DNA from: Rhodococcus sp. HNM0563 | GTDB taxonomy: Bacteria > Actinomycetota > Actinomycetes > Mycobacteriales > Mycobacteriaceae | Direction of reading: 5' to 3' | Assembly: GCF_012726195.1 (NCBI RefSeq) | Contig: NZ_JAASAF010000003.1 | Span: 124,001-188,000, forward strand | DNA: 64,000 nucleotides | In this document: positions 16,987 through 25,685 of the stretch, piece after piece | Numbering within the stretch: the stretch's first letter is position 1 | Layout: each line of letters opens with the position of its first letter | Notes under the pieces: generated by a model | The model's input: only the letters and a program-made list of their open reading frames with translations | The model's database searches: none | What the model was told of the DNA's origin: nothing | Position numbers and translations under genes: made by a program

Positions 16987-17943
16987 TCAGAGGAATGCTG
17001 CGCGCATCGAGTTGCGCGCCAGGACCGCTCTTTCCTCGTCCGTCAAGCCCAGGTGCTCTCGCAGAGCGGTGAATGCGTCGTCCACATACCCGCCGAAGTA
17101 GGCCGGATCGTCGGAGTTCACGCTCACCGACAATCCCGCTTCGAGCATGCGGCGCAGCGGATGATCGGCCAGCGTATCGACCACTCGCAACCGGACGTTC
17201 GACAACGGACACACCGTCAACGGGATCTGCTCTTCCACAAGACGTGCGACGAGATCGGGATCCTCGAGTGACCGGATGCCGTGGTCGATGCGCTCGGCGC
17301 CGAGGAGATCCAGTGCCTGCCGGACGTACTCCGGCGGTCCCTCCTCGCCGGCATGCGCAGTGATGCGCAGTCCTTCCGCGCGAGCACGGGCGAACACGTC
17401 CTCGAACAGTGACGGCGGATACCCGACCTCCGCCGAGTCGAGTCCGAGGGCGATGATCGGGGCCTGCATCTTCATCAGGTCTGTGAAGGTGTCGTTCGCC
17501 TCGGCCACCGGGCGATCGCGCACAATCGACGCGATCATCGCCGCGTCGAGCCCGTACTCGCGCTGCGCACCGGCAGCGGCGTCGGCGAGACCGTCGACGA
17601 CCTCGCGCAACTCCACTCCACGTGCGGTGTGGGCCTGCGGATCGAAGAAGAACTCGACCCGCGTGACACCCGCCCGCGCCGCCCTCGCGAAGTAAGCGCG
17701 AGCGAGATCGGCGAAATCCTCTGCGGTGCGCAGGACTTCCATGTTGGCGTAGTAGAGGTCGAGGAACGACACGAGGTCGCCGAACTCGTATCGCCCGCGC
17801 AGATCATCGAGGTCCCGGTACGGAAGCTCGATCCGATTGCGTTCCGCGAGAGCGAAGATCAGCTCAGGTTCGAGGGTTCCCTCGATGTGCACGTGCAGTT
17901 CCGCCAAGCCGTGCTCGTGCAGGACCGCGCCTTCCTCGACCAA
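16987..17943 (-). CDS. Adenine deaminase-type member of the adenosine deaminase family
   Basis: A 318-residue metal-dependent TIM-barrel deaminase. Zn ligands are seen in ELHVHIEG (H17, H19), AHAGEEG and NSDDPAYFGGY, with the catalytic Glu in AHAGEE. The wording of the motifs (LHVHIEGTLEPEL, VCPLSNVRL, NSDDPAYFGGY) is that of the characterised adenine deaminases of this family (for example Pseudomonas PA0148) rather than of adenosine deaminase. It would turn adenine into hypoxanthine for salvage. No ATG or GTG start fits; the frame begins with TTG at 17943, which matches the family's N-terminal length. Confidence 0.88.
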   Translation of the reverse strand: MVEEGAVLHEHGLAELHVHIEGTLEPELIFALAERNRIELPYRDLDDLRGRYEFGDLVSFLDLYYANMEVLRTAEDFADLARAYFARAARAGVTRVEFFFDPQAHTARGVELREVVDGLADAAAGAQREYGLDAAMIASIVRDRPVAEANDTFTDLMKMQAPIIALGLDSAEVGYPPSLFEDVFARARAEGLRITAHAGEEGPPEYVRQALDLLGAERIDHGIRSLEDPDLVARLVEEQIPLTVCPLSNVRLRVVDTLADHPLRRMLEAGLSVSVNSDDPAYFGGYVDDAFTALREHLGLTDEERAVLARNSMRAAFL

Positions 17944-18022
17944 TGCCCCATCGCCTTTCCAAGCGGGTGTGTGCCTCTCCGTGAAGGCAATGCACCCTCA
18001 TACGGCTCCGAGAAATGATACC

Positions 18023-18047
18023 TGACCTGCGAAAGCGCTCCAGGTCA
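18023..18047 (-). terminator. Terminator-like hairpin after the degenerate ligase gene
   Basis: TGACCTG (18023-18029) and CAGGTCA (18041-18047) pair perfectly with an 11-nt loop, 27 nt beyond the stop of the gene at 18074. On the minus strand it is followed by the moderately T-rich GGTATCATTTCT. It could also be an operator for the deaminase gene downstream. Confidence 0.45.
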
Positions 18048-18073
18048 CAAGTACTGCGGCCCAAGGTCGTACG

Positions 18074-19135
18074 TCACGACACCAGTACCGCGACAGGGTT
18101 GACGAAGCCTGCAGCGTCGATGGACACCTGGTCGCCGGTGCGAAACCAGCCGTCGTCGAACATCTCGGCAGTTGCTGCCGGGTTGTTCCAGTAGCCGCGG
18201 GCGACGCTCGGTCCGCGGCACAGCAGTTCTCCCCTCCCCTGCTCGGCCTCGGGGCCGAGCAACGCGACCTCGATTCCACCGAAGGGCACACCGACACTGC
18301 GCGGATGTCCGCGGCGATGCTCCGATGGAAGCAGCAGACCGATTCCTCCGGTCTCCGCGACACCCCACCCACGAATGCAACGTGAAGCCGGGAACGAGGC
18401 GCGAAGGTGTCGCCACGGCACGCGGGTCCCTCGCGCGCCCGCCGCGACGGCGGTCCCACCGAACGCGAGGGTCGGGAGCAACTGCACGCTGCATCCCACC
18501 GCGGTGGACAGCGGCGCGGTGATCACGGTGCGTCCGGGCTCGTCCGCCAGGTCCATGGCATGTCCGACGGCCTCGATCGTTGAAAGAACGTTCCTGTTGG
18601 TCAGTTCCACGCCGCGCAGGTCACCGCCACAGCCTCGGACGTAGTAGAGCAGTGCGAGCTCGTCGGGCGAGGCACCGCCGTCGAGGAACGGAACTCCCTC
18701 GGGAAGGGGACCGTCCAGGATGAGCACCGCTCCGCTGTCGAATGCCATCCAGTCGATCTCGGTGTCGCTGCACGTGGGATCCGGTAGGACCGGCACACCA
18801 CCGGCGAGTACGACCCCGAGGAATGCGCGGAGCCACTCGAAGCCGTTCGGATGATGCACCAGAACTCGGTCGGCGGGACCGACGCCCTGATCGAGGAGCC
18901 CTCCCGCCACCTTCGCCGCTTCGGTCCACAAGTCGCGGTAGGTGATCGTGTGGCCGTCCGCGTCCACCGCAGCGACACGTTGCGAATACCGCAATGCACT
19001 GCGATCGAGCATTTCGGCAAGGCACGGTTCGAGATCGTCGTAGTGCAGAATCCCTCCGCAACGGTGCATCGCGCGCTCACTCTGCAGCCAGTCCGCCCGC
19101 GTGGATATTCCGACGACTGCCAGCGACATTGCCAC
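18074..19135 (-). CDS. Degenerate, shortened AMP-dependent synthetase/ligase-like protein
   Basis: A 353-residue protein clearly derived from acyl-CoA synthetases: the N-terminal [17 protein letters not shown], an acyl-site motif GWGVAETGG and [15 protein letters not shown] are present. Three features argue against normal catalysis. The P-loop (YTSGTTGxPKG in active enzymes) reads [14 protein letters not shown]. The segment between the P-loop region and the acyl-site motif is much shorter than usual. The C-terminal domain with the hinge RK and catalytic Lys is missing; the protein stops just after the TGD region. The frame is clean, so it may be a functional pseudoenzyme rather than a decaying gene. 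It follows an MFS exporter by 38 nt. Confidence 0.8.
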   Translation of the reverse strand: MAMSLAVVGISTRADWLQSERAMHRCGGILHYDDLEPCLAEMLDRSALRYSQRVAAVDADGHTITYRDLWTEAAKVAGGLLDQGVGPADRVLVHHPNGFEWLRAFLGVVLAGGVPVLPDPTCSDTEIDWMAFDSGAVLILDGPLPEGVPFLDGGASPDELALLYYVRGCGGDLRGVELTNRNVLSTIEAVGHAMDLADEPGRTVITAPLSTAVGCSVQLLPTLAFGGTAVAAGARGTRVPWRHLRASFPASRCIRGWGVAETGGIGLLLPSEHRRGHPRSVGVPFGGIEVALLGPEAEQGRGELLCRGPSVARGYWNNPAATAEMFDDGWFRTGDQVSIDAAGFVNPVAVLVS

Positions 19136-19173
19136 CTCCCAACACCGTCCGTGCTTGCACTATATGGCGTGGG

Positions 19174-20658
19174 TCACATTCTGGCCGGAGAACTGGGTTC
19201 CTCGATACCCCGGATCTCGACCCGCGGGGGACGTGCGAAACACGCCGAAGCGAGGAAACCCAGCGTCAATGCCGCCGCGGGAAGCCACATCGAGTGCGCC
19301 ATCGACACCGCGTACGCCTCACGTATCGAGCCGGGCAGTTCGTCGATGCTGTCCCGCTGCAACAACCCGCTTCCCAGACCGCGCCTGGACAACGACGCAG
19401 CCATCACCGCTGCCATCGCCGCGCTGCCGAGGACCGCACCCAACTGCCGGGTGGCGTTGTAGACGCCGGAACCCGCGCCCGCCAGCCGGGGATCGAGGTT
19501 GCGGGTGGCTGTGGTCGACAGCGTCGACCAGACGCCCGCCGATGCGAAACCGGTCAGTCCGATCGGCATCAGCAACTGCCACAGGTGCGCGTCCGGAGTC
19601 ATTGCCAGCGAGAGCCACACGAACGCAACGGCCAGCAGCGCGAAACCGGGGCCCGCGACATACCGCGGGTGTACCCGATCGACGAGGCGTCCGACGAAAG
19701 GTGCGAACGCACCGCTCAACACCGCCATCGGAATCATGAGCAGCGCCGACTCGGTGGGATCGAGCCCACGGACATCCTGCGCATAGAACATCAGCGGAAG
19801 CATGAAGGCAGTGATCGCGAAGCCGATCGACGCAATCCCGATGTTGGCAAGTGCAAAGTTCCGATCGCGGAACAGCGTCAGCGGCACGAGCGGTTCGTCC
19901 CGCCCCAGCGACTGATACCACACGAAGATCACCAGAAATACGACGCCGATGCCGACACTCGTCCACACATTCGACGACCACGGGCTCTCGCCTGCCCCCT
20001 GAAGTCCGAACACCAGGAAGAACATCCCGACGCCACTGAGCACCACCCCCGGCACATCGAATCGGTGGGCCTGAGTCGGGAGGGCGGGCACGAATCGGAG
20101 AGCCAGCACGAAACCTGCCAGTCCGATCGGAATGTTGACGAAGAAGATCCATTCCCAGCCGAACCCGTCGACGAGCACCCCACCCGCGAGCGGCCCGACG
20201 AGCGTTGCGACCCCGCCGATCGCACCCCAGATGCCCATCGCCATGCCTCGCCGGTCCGACGGAAAAACACGGGTGATCACCGCCATGGTCTGCGGAGACA
20301 TCAGCGCCGCCCCGAACCCCTGCAGCACACGCGCCGCGATGAGCGTCTCGATCGAAGACGACATCCCGCACCACAGCGACGCGAAGGTGAATACCACCAG
20401 ACCCGACAAATAGATTCGGCGCTGCCCGAACCGATCGCCGAGACGGCCGGTGATCATCAGCGGCACCGCAAACGCGAGCAGATAGGCGCTGGTGACCCAC
20501 ACAACGCTCTCGAGGTCGGCTTCCAAGGCTCGCATGATCGCCGGGTTCGCCACCGACACGATCGTGCTGTCGACCAGAATCATGAAGAATCCCAGGCACA
20601 ATGCGGTGAGTGCCGCCCAGTGAGCGTCGGGTACGGCGGGCTCGTCCCCTGATCTCAC
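19174..20658 (-). CDS. MFS drug exporter, DHA2 (14-TM) family
   Basis: A 494-residue transporter with about 14 membrane segments. Motif A-type GRLGDRFGQRR follows the second segment, and the antiporter motif region (GIWGAIGGVATLVGPLAGG) is in the fifth. DHA2 proteins export drugs, dyes or lipids using the proton gradient. GTG 20658 starts it, with AGAGG upstream. It shares a 38-bp divergent promoter region with a GNAT gene, and is followed in line by the degenerate ligase, so those two are probably one operon. Confidence 0.94.
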   Translation of the reverse strand: MRSGDEPAVPDAHWAALTALCLGFFMILVDSTIVSVANPAIMRALEADLESVVWVTSAYLLAFAVPLMITGRLGDRFGQRRIYLSGLVVFTFASLWCGMSSSIETLIAARVLQGFGAALMSPQTMAVITRVFPSDRRGMAMGIWGAIGGVATLVGPLAGGVLVDGFGWEWIFFVNIPIGLAGFVLALRFVPALPTQAHRFDVPGVVLSGVGMFFLVFGLQGAGESPWSSNVWTSVGIGVVFLVIFVWYQSLGRDEPLVPLTLFRDRNFALANIGIASIGFAITAFMLPLMFYAQDVRGLDPTESALLMIPMAVLSGAFAPFVGRLVDRVHPRYVAGPGFALLAVAFVWLSLAMTPDAHLWQLLMPIGLTGFASAGVWSTLSTTATRNLDPRLAGAGSGVYNATRQLGAVLGSAAMAAVMAASLSRRGLGSGLLQRDSIDELPGSIREAYAVSMAHSMWLPAAALTLGFLASACFARPPRVEIRGIEEPSSPARM

Positions 20659-20670
20659 AGCACATCCTCT

Positions 20671-20694
20671 CCCCGGTCCGGGGATACGGTATCC
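20671..20694. promoter_or_regulatory. Divergent promoter with two palindromes and facing -10 boxes
   Basis: CCCCGG-t-CCGGGG (20671-20683) abuts GGATAC-g-GTATCC (20682-20694). The second dyad holds TACGGT reading right (20685-20690), 6 nt before the GTG at 20697, and TACCGT reading left, so -10 boxes for the GNAT gene and the MFS gene may be superimposed. A dimeric regulator could cover both. Confidence 0.45.
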
Positions 20695-20696
20695 GT

Positions 20697-21377
20697 GTGG
20701 ATCACCATCTCTCGAGCATCGCGGCCCTCGCGTGGTGCCGCGAACTCGGACTCGCCGACGACGCCCTCTCCCCCGGTGTCCTCGTGACGAAAGTGGACGA
20801 TACGGCCAATACGGTCCGAGTGCTCAGCATCGGCGACACTCTCGCGGTGGTGGGCCCCGAACCCGCCCTGTCCGCCGTCACCACCCTCGCTGCGCCCGCA
20901 GACGAGCGCGCCGTGCGCGCTGCAGCCGGAGGTTACGCGGCCCGCACCGAAGTACTCGGTCTGTGTCCGGAGTGGACAGATGCGATTCGCGTCGAGAATC
21001 CCTTGATCTCGCACGACCCGGCGGACCTCGCCGAACTGGTTCGACGCTGTCCGCCCGATGACAGCACCGAACTCGGCGCGGATGTACCCGATCGCGCATT
21101 CGTCCTGCTCGACGACGACCACCAGCCGCTCGCCGCCGCGAGCTACCGCGAATTTCAGTCGCTCCTTGCTGATGTGCGGGTCCTCACGACACCGGAGCAT
21201 CGACGTCTCGGGCTCGGCGCCACGGTAGCGACGCTCTGCACGCACGACGCACTCGATGCGGGCCTCATCCCTCTGTGGCGAGCTCGCCGCGACAATTTTT
21301 CGGCACGTGGGCTCGCCGCGGTGTCGGGGTACGCCGAATGGGGCACCCTCATCACAGTGCATCTTTCGGCTCGGTAA
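20697..21377 (+). CDS. GNAT-family N-acetyltransferase
   Basis: A 226-residue protein. The C-terminal half (about 120-220) is a GNAT fold with the acetyl-CoA loop in HRRLGLGATVA. The N-terminal half is less conserved and may bind the acceptor. The GTG at 20697 lies 6 nt after TACGGT, consistent with a leaderless message; the open frame extends left into the MFS gene but without homology. The acceptor is unknown. Divergence from a drug exporter suggests a resistance role, which is inference. Confidence 0.82.
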   Translation: MDHHLSSIAALAWCRELGLADDALSPGVLVTKVDDTANTVRVLSIGDTLAVVGPEPALSAVTTLAAPADERAVRAAAGGYAARTEVLGLCPEWTDAIRVENPLISHDPADLAELVRRCPPDDSTELGADVPDRAFVLLDDDHQPLAAASYREFQSLLADVRVLTTPEHRRLGLGATVATLCTHDALDAGLIPLWRARRDNFSARGLAAVSGYAEWGTLITVHLSAR

Positions 21378-21418
21378 CCGGTTCGGACCCGGCGACCCAT
21401 TTGATTCCAGGGAGTGTC

Positions 21419-22462
21419 ATGACCAGCAAGCCCACAGACAACACATCCTCGACGCAGGCCGGCTACGTCGAGCCGGGTGCCGAGTTCACCCGCGACACCA
21501 ACTACATCTCGACACGGATCACCGCCGACGGCCGCGACGGATACCCGGTCGAAGCGGGCCGCTACCGTCTTGTTGCGGCACGTGCCTGTCCGTGGGCCAA
21601 CCGCACGTTGATCGTGCGACGACTGCTCGGGCTGGAGGACGCGCTGTCGCTGGGGTTGTGCGGCCCGACCCACGACCAGCGCAGCTGGACCTTCGACCTC
21701 GATCCCGGCGGTGTCGACCCGGTACTGGGTATCGAACGCCTCCAGGACGCGTATTTCGCGCGGCAGCCCGACTACCCCCGAGGCATCACCGTGCCCGCCA
21801 TCGTCGACGTACCGACCGGGAAGGTCGTGACGAACGACTACGCGCAGATCACACTGGACTTCTCGACCGAGTGGACCGCGTTCCACCGCGACGGTGCACC
21901 GGACCTGTACCCGGAATCGCTGCGGAGCGAGATCGACGAGGTCGCCGAACTTGTGTACCGCGATGTCAACAACGGCGTCTACCGGTGCGGATTCGCCGGT
22001 TCACAGGACAAGTACGACGCCGCGTTCGACCGGTTGTTCGCCCGGCTCGATTGGCTGGAGGAGCGGCTCACCGACCAGCGCTACCTGGTGGGCGACACGA
22101 TCACCGAGGCCGACGTCCGCTTGTTCACAACTCTCGCGCGGTTCGATCCGGTCTATCACGGCCATTTCAAGTGCAACCGGAATCCGCTCACCGCGTTTCC
22201 TTCGCTGTGGGGCTACGCGCGCGACCTGTTCCAGACGCCCGGGTTCGGCGACACGACAGATTTCGTGCAGATCAAGCAGCACTATTACATCGTGCACACC
22301 GATATCAATCCCACACAGATCGTGCCGAAGGGGCCCGACCTGTCGGGCTGGCTGACGCCGCACGGCCGGGAAGCGCTCGGCGGCCGGCCGTTCGGCGACG
22401 GCACACCGCCTCCCCCGCCGCGTGCAGAGGAGACCGTGCCTTCCGATCACACTCCACTGTGA
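21419..22462 (+). CDS. Glutathionyl-hydroquinone reductase-like (Xi-class GST) enzyme
   Basis: A 347-residue protein of the YqjG/PcpF family. C57 in the motif ACPWA is the catalytic thiol that forms the mixed disulfide; the thioredoxin-fold domain is followed by an all-helical domain ending in KQHYYIVHTDINPTQIVP. The family reduces glutathionyl-hydroquinones. Actinobacteria of this kind use mycothiol instead of glutathione, so a mycothiol-conjugate reductase is likely. AGGGAG upstream supports the ATG at 21419. Ends 5 nt before the convergent VOC gene. Confidence 0.92.
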   Translation: MTSKPTDNTSSTQAGYVEPGAEFTRDTNYISTRITADGRDGYPVEAGRYRLVAARACPWANRTLIVRRLLGLEDALSLGLCGPTHDQRSWTFDLDPGGVDPVLGIERLQDAYFARQPDYPRGITVPAIVDVPTGKVVTNDYAQITLDFSTEWTAFHRDGAPDLYPESLRSEIDEVAELVYRDVNNGVYRCGFAGSQDKYDAAFDRLFARLDWLEERLTDQRYLVGDTITEADVRLFTTLARFDPVYHGHFKCNRNPLTAFPSLWGYARDLFQTPGFGDTTDFVQIKQHYYIVHTDINPTQIVPKGPDLSGWLTPHGREALGGRPFGDGTPPPPPRAEETVPSDHTPL

Positions 22463-22466
22463 TCCG

Positions 22467-22910
22467 TCAGTCGCCGAATCCGTGCCCTGCGTAGGTACCG
22501 ATGCTCCAGTTCACACCCTGCGGGTCGCGGCACGAGAAACCGTGTGAACCGTAGTCCTCGTCGCGCAATTCCACGGTGATGGTCGCGGCGGAGGCGCGGA
22601 CCTTGTCGTAGAGAGCGTCGGCGACGGCGTGGTCGGGCACGACGAGATACACCGATCCCGTGTCGGCGTGTTGGTCGAGGGGGGTGTCGCGGCCGGCGGA
22701 GCCGAGCATGACTCCGCCGCCGTAAGGCCACGTCAACTCTGCGTGGTCCACGGTGCTGCCTTCCCCGTAGCAGGCGGATTCGGTGAAACCGAGGATGTCG
22801 ACGAGGAAGCCGATCGCGGCTCTCGCGTCGGTGTACGCCAGACACGGCCATACGTTCGGGGCGTGGGTTCCGGTATCGGTGCGATATGGGTCTGCTGCTG
22901 TATTGGTCAT
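22467..22910 (-). CDS. VOC-family (glyoxalase/bleomycin-resistance) protein
   Basis: A 147-residue protein with the paired beta-alpha-beta-beta-beta modules of the VOC superfamily (AAIGFLVDILGFTES; DYGSHGFSCRDPQGVNWSIGTY). It may be a metal-dependent enzyme or a drug-binding protein. It overlaps the AraC gene by four bases (22907-22910), so both come from one transcript. The pairing points to a ligand-inducible resistance or degradation function, but the ligand is unknown. Confidence 0.88.
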   Translation of the reverse strand: MTNTAADPYRTDTGTHAPNVWPCLAYTDARAAIGFLVDILGFTESACYGEGSTVDHAELTWPYGGGVMLGSAGRDTPLDQHADTGSVYLVVPDHAVADALYDKVRASAATITVELRDEDYGSHGFSCRDPQGVNWSIGTYAGHGFGD

Positions 22911-23779
22911 GGGACAGAGTCTTCTCCGGGAGGGACGTCGGAGTCTTGGACGAATGGGAACACCTCGTCCTGCCTCCAGCGCGACGGCGGGACACCCGCG
23001 AACTCACGCCATTCGCGGGCGAGGTGGGCCTGGTCGTAGAACCCGCAGCGAACTGCCACATCCGGCAGACGCACTTCGGGCCTGCGCAACATCGCCTTCG
23101 ATCGGTCGAATCTGGCGATACGCGCGGATTCTTTCGGCGTGACACCCAGTTCCGCTGTGAAGCGCGCAGTGAGATAGCGGCGGCTCCATCCGACTTCGTC
23201 GGCCACCTCTCGTACCGCGGCGCCGGGGTGGGTGACGAGCTGGTGCCAGGCGTGCGCCACACGCGCATCCATCTCCGCGGCACCGTCGGCACCGGCCAGT
23301 CGTCGGGTGAGGATGCGGTCGAGGATCGCGAAGCGTTCCGGCCACCGGGGTGTCGCGGCGATCCGCTCGTGCAGTTCCCGCGCGTCGGGACCCAGCAGAT
23401 CCTCGAGGTCGACCACCCACGCACCGAGTGCCGATGTCGGAACCCCGAGCAGGGCGCGGGCTCCTGCGGGCGTCAGCGCGAGCTGGATCCCGTGCTGGTT
23501 GCCGTCATGCGCGATCGTCACCGCCGACGTGGCCAGACCGCTCGCCAATGCGGTGAACCGGCCCGGTGACTGGCCGGGCGCGGCTGCCCTGGTGATGTCG
23601 ACGGGACGGTCGAGGCTGAGGACGACGGTGAGATCCGGCGACGACAAGCCCAGATGATGCGCAGGTGGAAATCCCGCCAGCCGATATCCTTCGTACCAAC
23701 GCACGTAGGGTTGCAGCAACGGAGCAGGCCGCCGCCGGGCGCCCTCGGAAATGCCGACAACAGTTGACGACCGGGCCAC
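22907..23779 (-). CDS. AraC-family transcriptional regulator
   Basis: A 290-residue regulator. The C-terminal 100 residues hold the double HTH (VREVADEVGWSRRYLTARFTA; LPDVAVRCGFYDQAHLAREW, then FAGVPPSRWR). The N-terminal part (YVRWYEGYRL) is the usual sensor domain of this subgroup. GTG 23779 is preceded, with 7 nt between, by TACCCT on the minus strand (23792-23787), a leaderless signature. The frame remains open far to the right, opposite other genes, without homology. It probably activates itself and the VOC gene. Confidence 0.9.
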   Translation of the reverse strand: MARSSTVVGISEGARRRPAPLLQPYVRWYEGYRLAGFPPAHHLGLSSPDLTVVLSLDRPVDITRAAAPGQSPGRFTALASGLATSAVTIAHDGNQHGIQLALTPAGARALLGVPTSALGAWVVDLEDLLGPDARELHERIAATPRWPERFAILDRILTRRLAGADGAAEMDARVAHAWHQLVTHPGAAVREVADEVGWSRRYLTARFTAELGVTPKESARIARFDRSKAMLRRPEVRLPDVAVRCGFYDQAHLAREWREFAGVPPSRWRQDEVFPFVQDSDVPPGEDSVP

Positions 23780-23822
23780 GAACTCCAGGGTAGCCACCGA
23801 CGGACACACGACAAGGATCAAG

Positions 23823-24569
23823 ATGATTGGAAAGCGCGGCGCCGTCGACAAGAACGGCGATTCCCCGGCGGGGGGCACGATCGAACGTGCGCTCATCACG
23901 CTGCTCGACAACGGCAGCCGGTTGCAAGGCCCCGCCGTGGCGAAGTACGTCGATTTGCTGCGTCGCGCGCATCCCGACGAGTCTCCCGCGCAGATCATTG
24001 CGCGGCTCGAGAAGCAGTTCCTCAACACCATCACGGGAAGTGGTGCCGCAGCGGGCGCGACCGCCGCCTTCCCCGGTATCGGCACGATCGCGGCCATAGG
24101 CGCGATCGGCGCGGAGTCGGTGTTCTTCCTCGAAGCCTCAGCGCTGCTCACCCTCGCTGTCGCGGCGGTGCACGGAATCGAACCCCACGACCACAACCAG
24201 CGCCGCGCGCTGGTGCTCGCGGTCGCCCTCGGTGATTCCGGCAAGGAGATCGTCGCTGCGGCCACCGGAACGTCGCTGAAGAACTGGCCGAAGGCGCTGA
24301 CGGGCCAGGTGGGCGGCAAACAACTCAAGCTGATGAACAACACTCTCGTGAAGAAATTCGTCCGCAAGTACGCGGCCAAGCGGGGAGCGCTTCTCCTCGG
24401 CAAACTCGTGCCCGCCGGTATCGGGGCTGCGATCGGTGGTGCAGGCAACCGGACGATCGGCAAGCGCACGATCATCAACGCCCGTGAGGCCTTCGGAGCA
24501 CCTCCCGCGTCGTGGCCTGCCGAGCAGAGCGCGCTGCCGTCCCACCCGGCACCGCAGTCGGCAACCTGA
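23823..24569 (+). CDS. Uncharacterised protein, possibly EcsC-like, with glycine/alanine-rich hydrophobic stretches
   Basis: A 248-residue protein with no clear catalytic motif. Residues about 75-120 (GATAAFPGIGTIAAIGAIGAE and what follows) and about 195-215 (GKLVPAGIGAAIGG) are hydrophobic, Gly/Ala-rich segments that could enter or lie on the membrane. The layout recalls EcsC-domain proteins, a weak resemblance. A basic segment (KKFVRKYAAKRG) separates the two. ATG 23823 is chosen; it is divergent from the AraC gene. Ends 75 nt before an ABC operon, with which it may be co-transcribed. Confidence 0.7.
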   Translation: MIGKRGAVDKNGDSPAGGTIERALITLLDNGSRLQGPAVAKYVDLLRRAHPDESPAQIIARLEKQFLNTITGSGAAAGATAAFPGIGTIAAIGAIGAESVFFLEASALLTLAVAAVHGIEPHDHNQRRALVLAVALGDSGKEIVAAATGTSLKNWPKALTGQVGGKQLKLMNNTLVKKFVRKYAAKRGALLLGKLVPAGIGAAIGGAGNRTIGKRTIINAREAFGAPPASWPAEQSALPSHPAPQSAT

Positions 24570-24644
24570 CGTACTCGCGACCACACTCCCTGCACGTATG
24601 CTCGCGACGACACAATCGCGAGAGGTAACCGGGGGAACATTTCT

Positions 24645-25685
24645 GTGACAGCATCGTCGGCGAACACGCCGCACCGGCAGCCTCACTTCACCGCCCAGGC
24701 GAGCGGGCCTCCTCCCGGGATCGTGGTGGACGGCCTGACCAAGACCTTCCGCAATGTCACCGCCGTGTCGAACCTGAGTTTCGCTGTTCCCCGGGGGTCC
24801 ATCACCGGATTTCTCGGCCCGAACGGCTCGGGCAAGACGACGACCCTGAGCATGCTGACGGGGCTGGTGAGGCCCACCGCCGGCGCAGCGTACATCGACG
24901 GTGTGCCGTTCGACCGGCTCGAACAGCCCGCTCAGATCGTGGGTGCGGTGCTCGATGCGCGCAGTGCGCATCCGAAGCACACCGCAATGACACATCTGAA
25001 GGCGTACTGCGCGGCGATGGGTGTCCCCGACGAACGGGCAGCCCGGATGCTCGACCTCGTCGGGTTGACCTCCGTAGCACGGCAGCGGGTCGGTGAGTTC
25101 TCGCTCGGAATGCGCCAGAGGCTCGCATTGGCGACCGCACTCCTCGGCCAGCCGCGCTACCTGGTTCTCGACGAACCTGCCAACGGTCTCGACCCCGAAG
25201 GAATGGCGTGGCTTCGCGATTTTCTCGTGACGTTCGCGAGGAAGGGCGGCACCGTCCTGATCTCGAGCCACATTCTGCGGGAGGTCGAGCAGATGGCGGA
25301 CCACCTCGTGATCATCAGCCGCGGATCGCTCGTGATGCAGAGCAGCATGGCGGATCTTCGCAACGCCTACCGGTCGCGCGTACTCGTCGCGGTCTCCGAT
25401 CCCGTGACGCTGGCGACGGCACTCGCGGCGGCCGGTTTCACCGATGCGCAGATCCAGCCCGACGGCCGGCTGGCCGTCGTGGGGGTCGAACCCGAACGCA
25501 TCGCCGCTCTGACGAGTGGGCACGGCGTCACGCTGTTCGGCACGAGCGTCGAGCATGTCGACCTCGAGCAGGTCTTCCTCGCCATGACGTCCGGTCAGTA
25601 CATGGCCGCGCCTCCCGGCGGCCAGAACTTCCAAGGCGGACCGCCGATACAGCATCCACCGACCGGACCGGGAGGACACTCGTGA
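24645..25685 (+). CDS. ABC transporter ATPase, ABC-2 exporter type
   Basis: A 346-residue ATPase. Walker A is GPNGSGKTT, the signature FSLGMRQRLALA, Walker B LVLDEPANGLD, and the switch His is in SSHILREVE. The C-terminal extension (about 240-346) ends in a Pro/Gly/Gln-rich tail (APPGGQNFQGGPP). GTG 24645 is the start. The stop overlaps the permease start (GTGA, 25682-25685), so subunits are made in step. Substrate unknown. Confidence 0.93.
   Translation: MTASSANTPHRQPHFTAQASGPPPGIVVDGLTKTFRNVTAVSNLSFAVPRGSITGFLGPNGSGKTTTLSMLTGLVRPTAGAAYIDGVPFDRLEQPAQIVGAVLDARSAHPKHTAMTHLKAYCAAMGVPDERAARMLDLVGLTSVARQRVGEFSLGMRQRLALATALLGQPRYLVLDEPANGLDPEGMAWLRDFLVTFARKGGTVLISSHILREVEQMADHLVIISRGSLVMQSSMADLRNAYRSRVLVAVSDPVTLATALAAAGFTDAQIQPDGRLAVVGVEPERIAALTSGHGVTLFGTSVEHVDLEQVFLAMTSGQYMAAPPGGQNFQGGPPIQHPPTGPGGHS

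Noticed and set aside
18074-19135. Calling the ligase-like gene a simple pseudogene
   Set aside because: The frame is uninterrupted for 353 codons, the promoter context is intact and codon use is normal, so a living pseudoenzyme is at least as likely.
23780-24667. N-terminal extension of the AraC regulator
   Set aside because: It runs opposite the EcsC-like gene, looks like shadow sequence, and a good leaderless GTG start exists at 23779.
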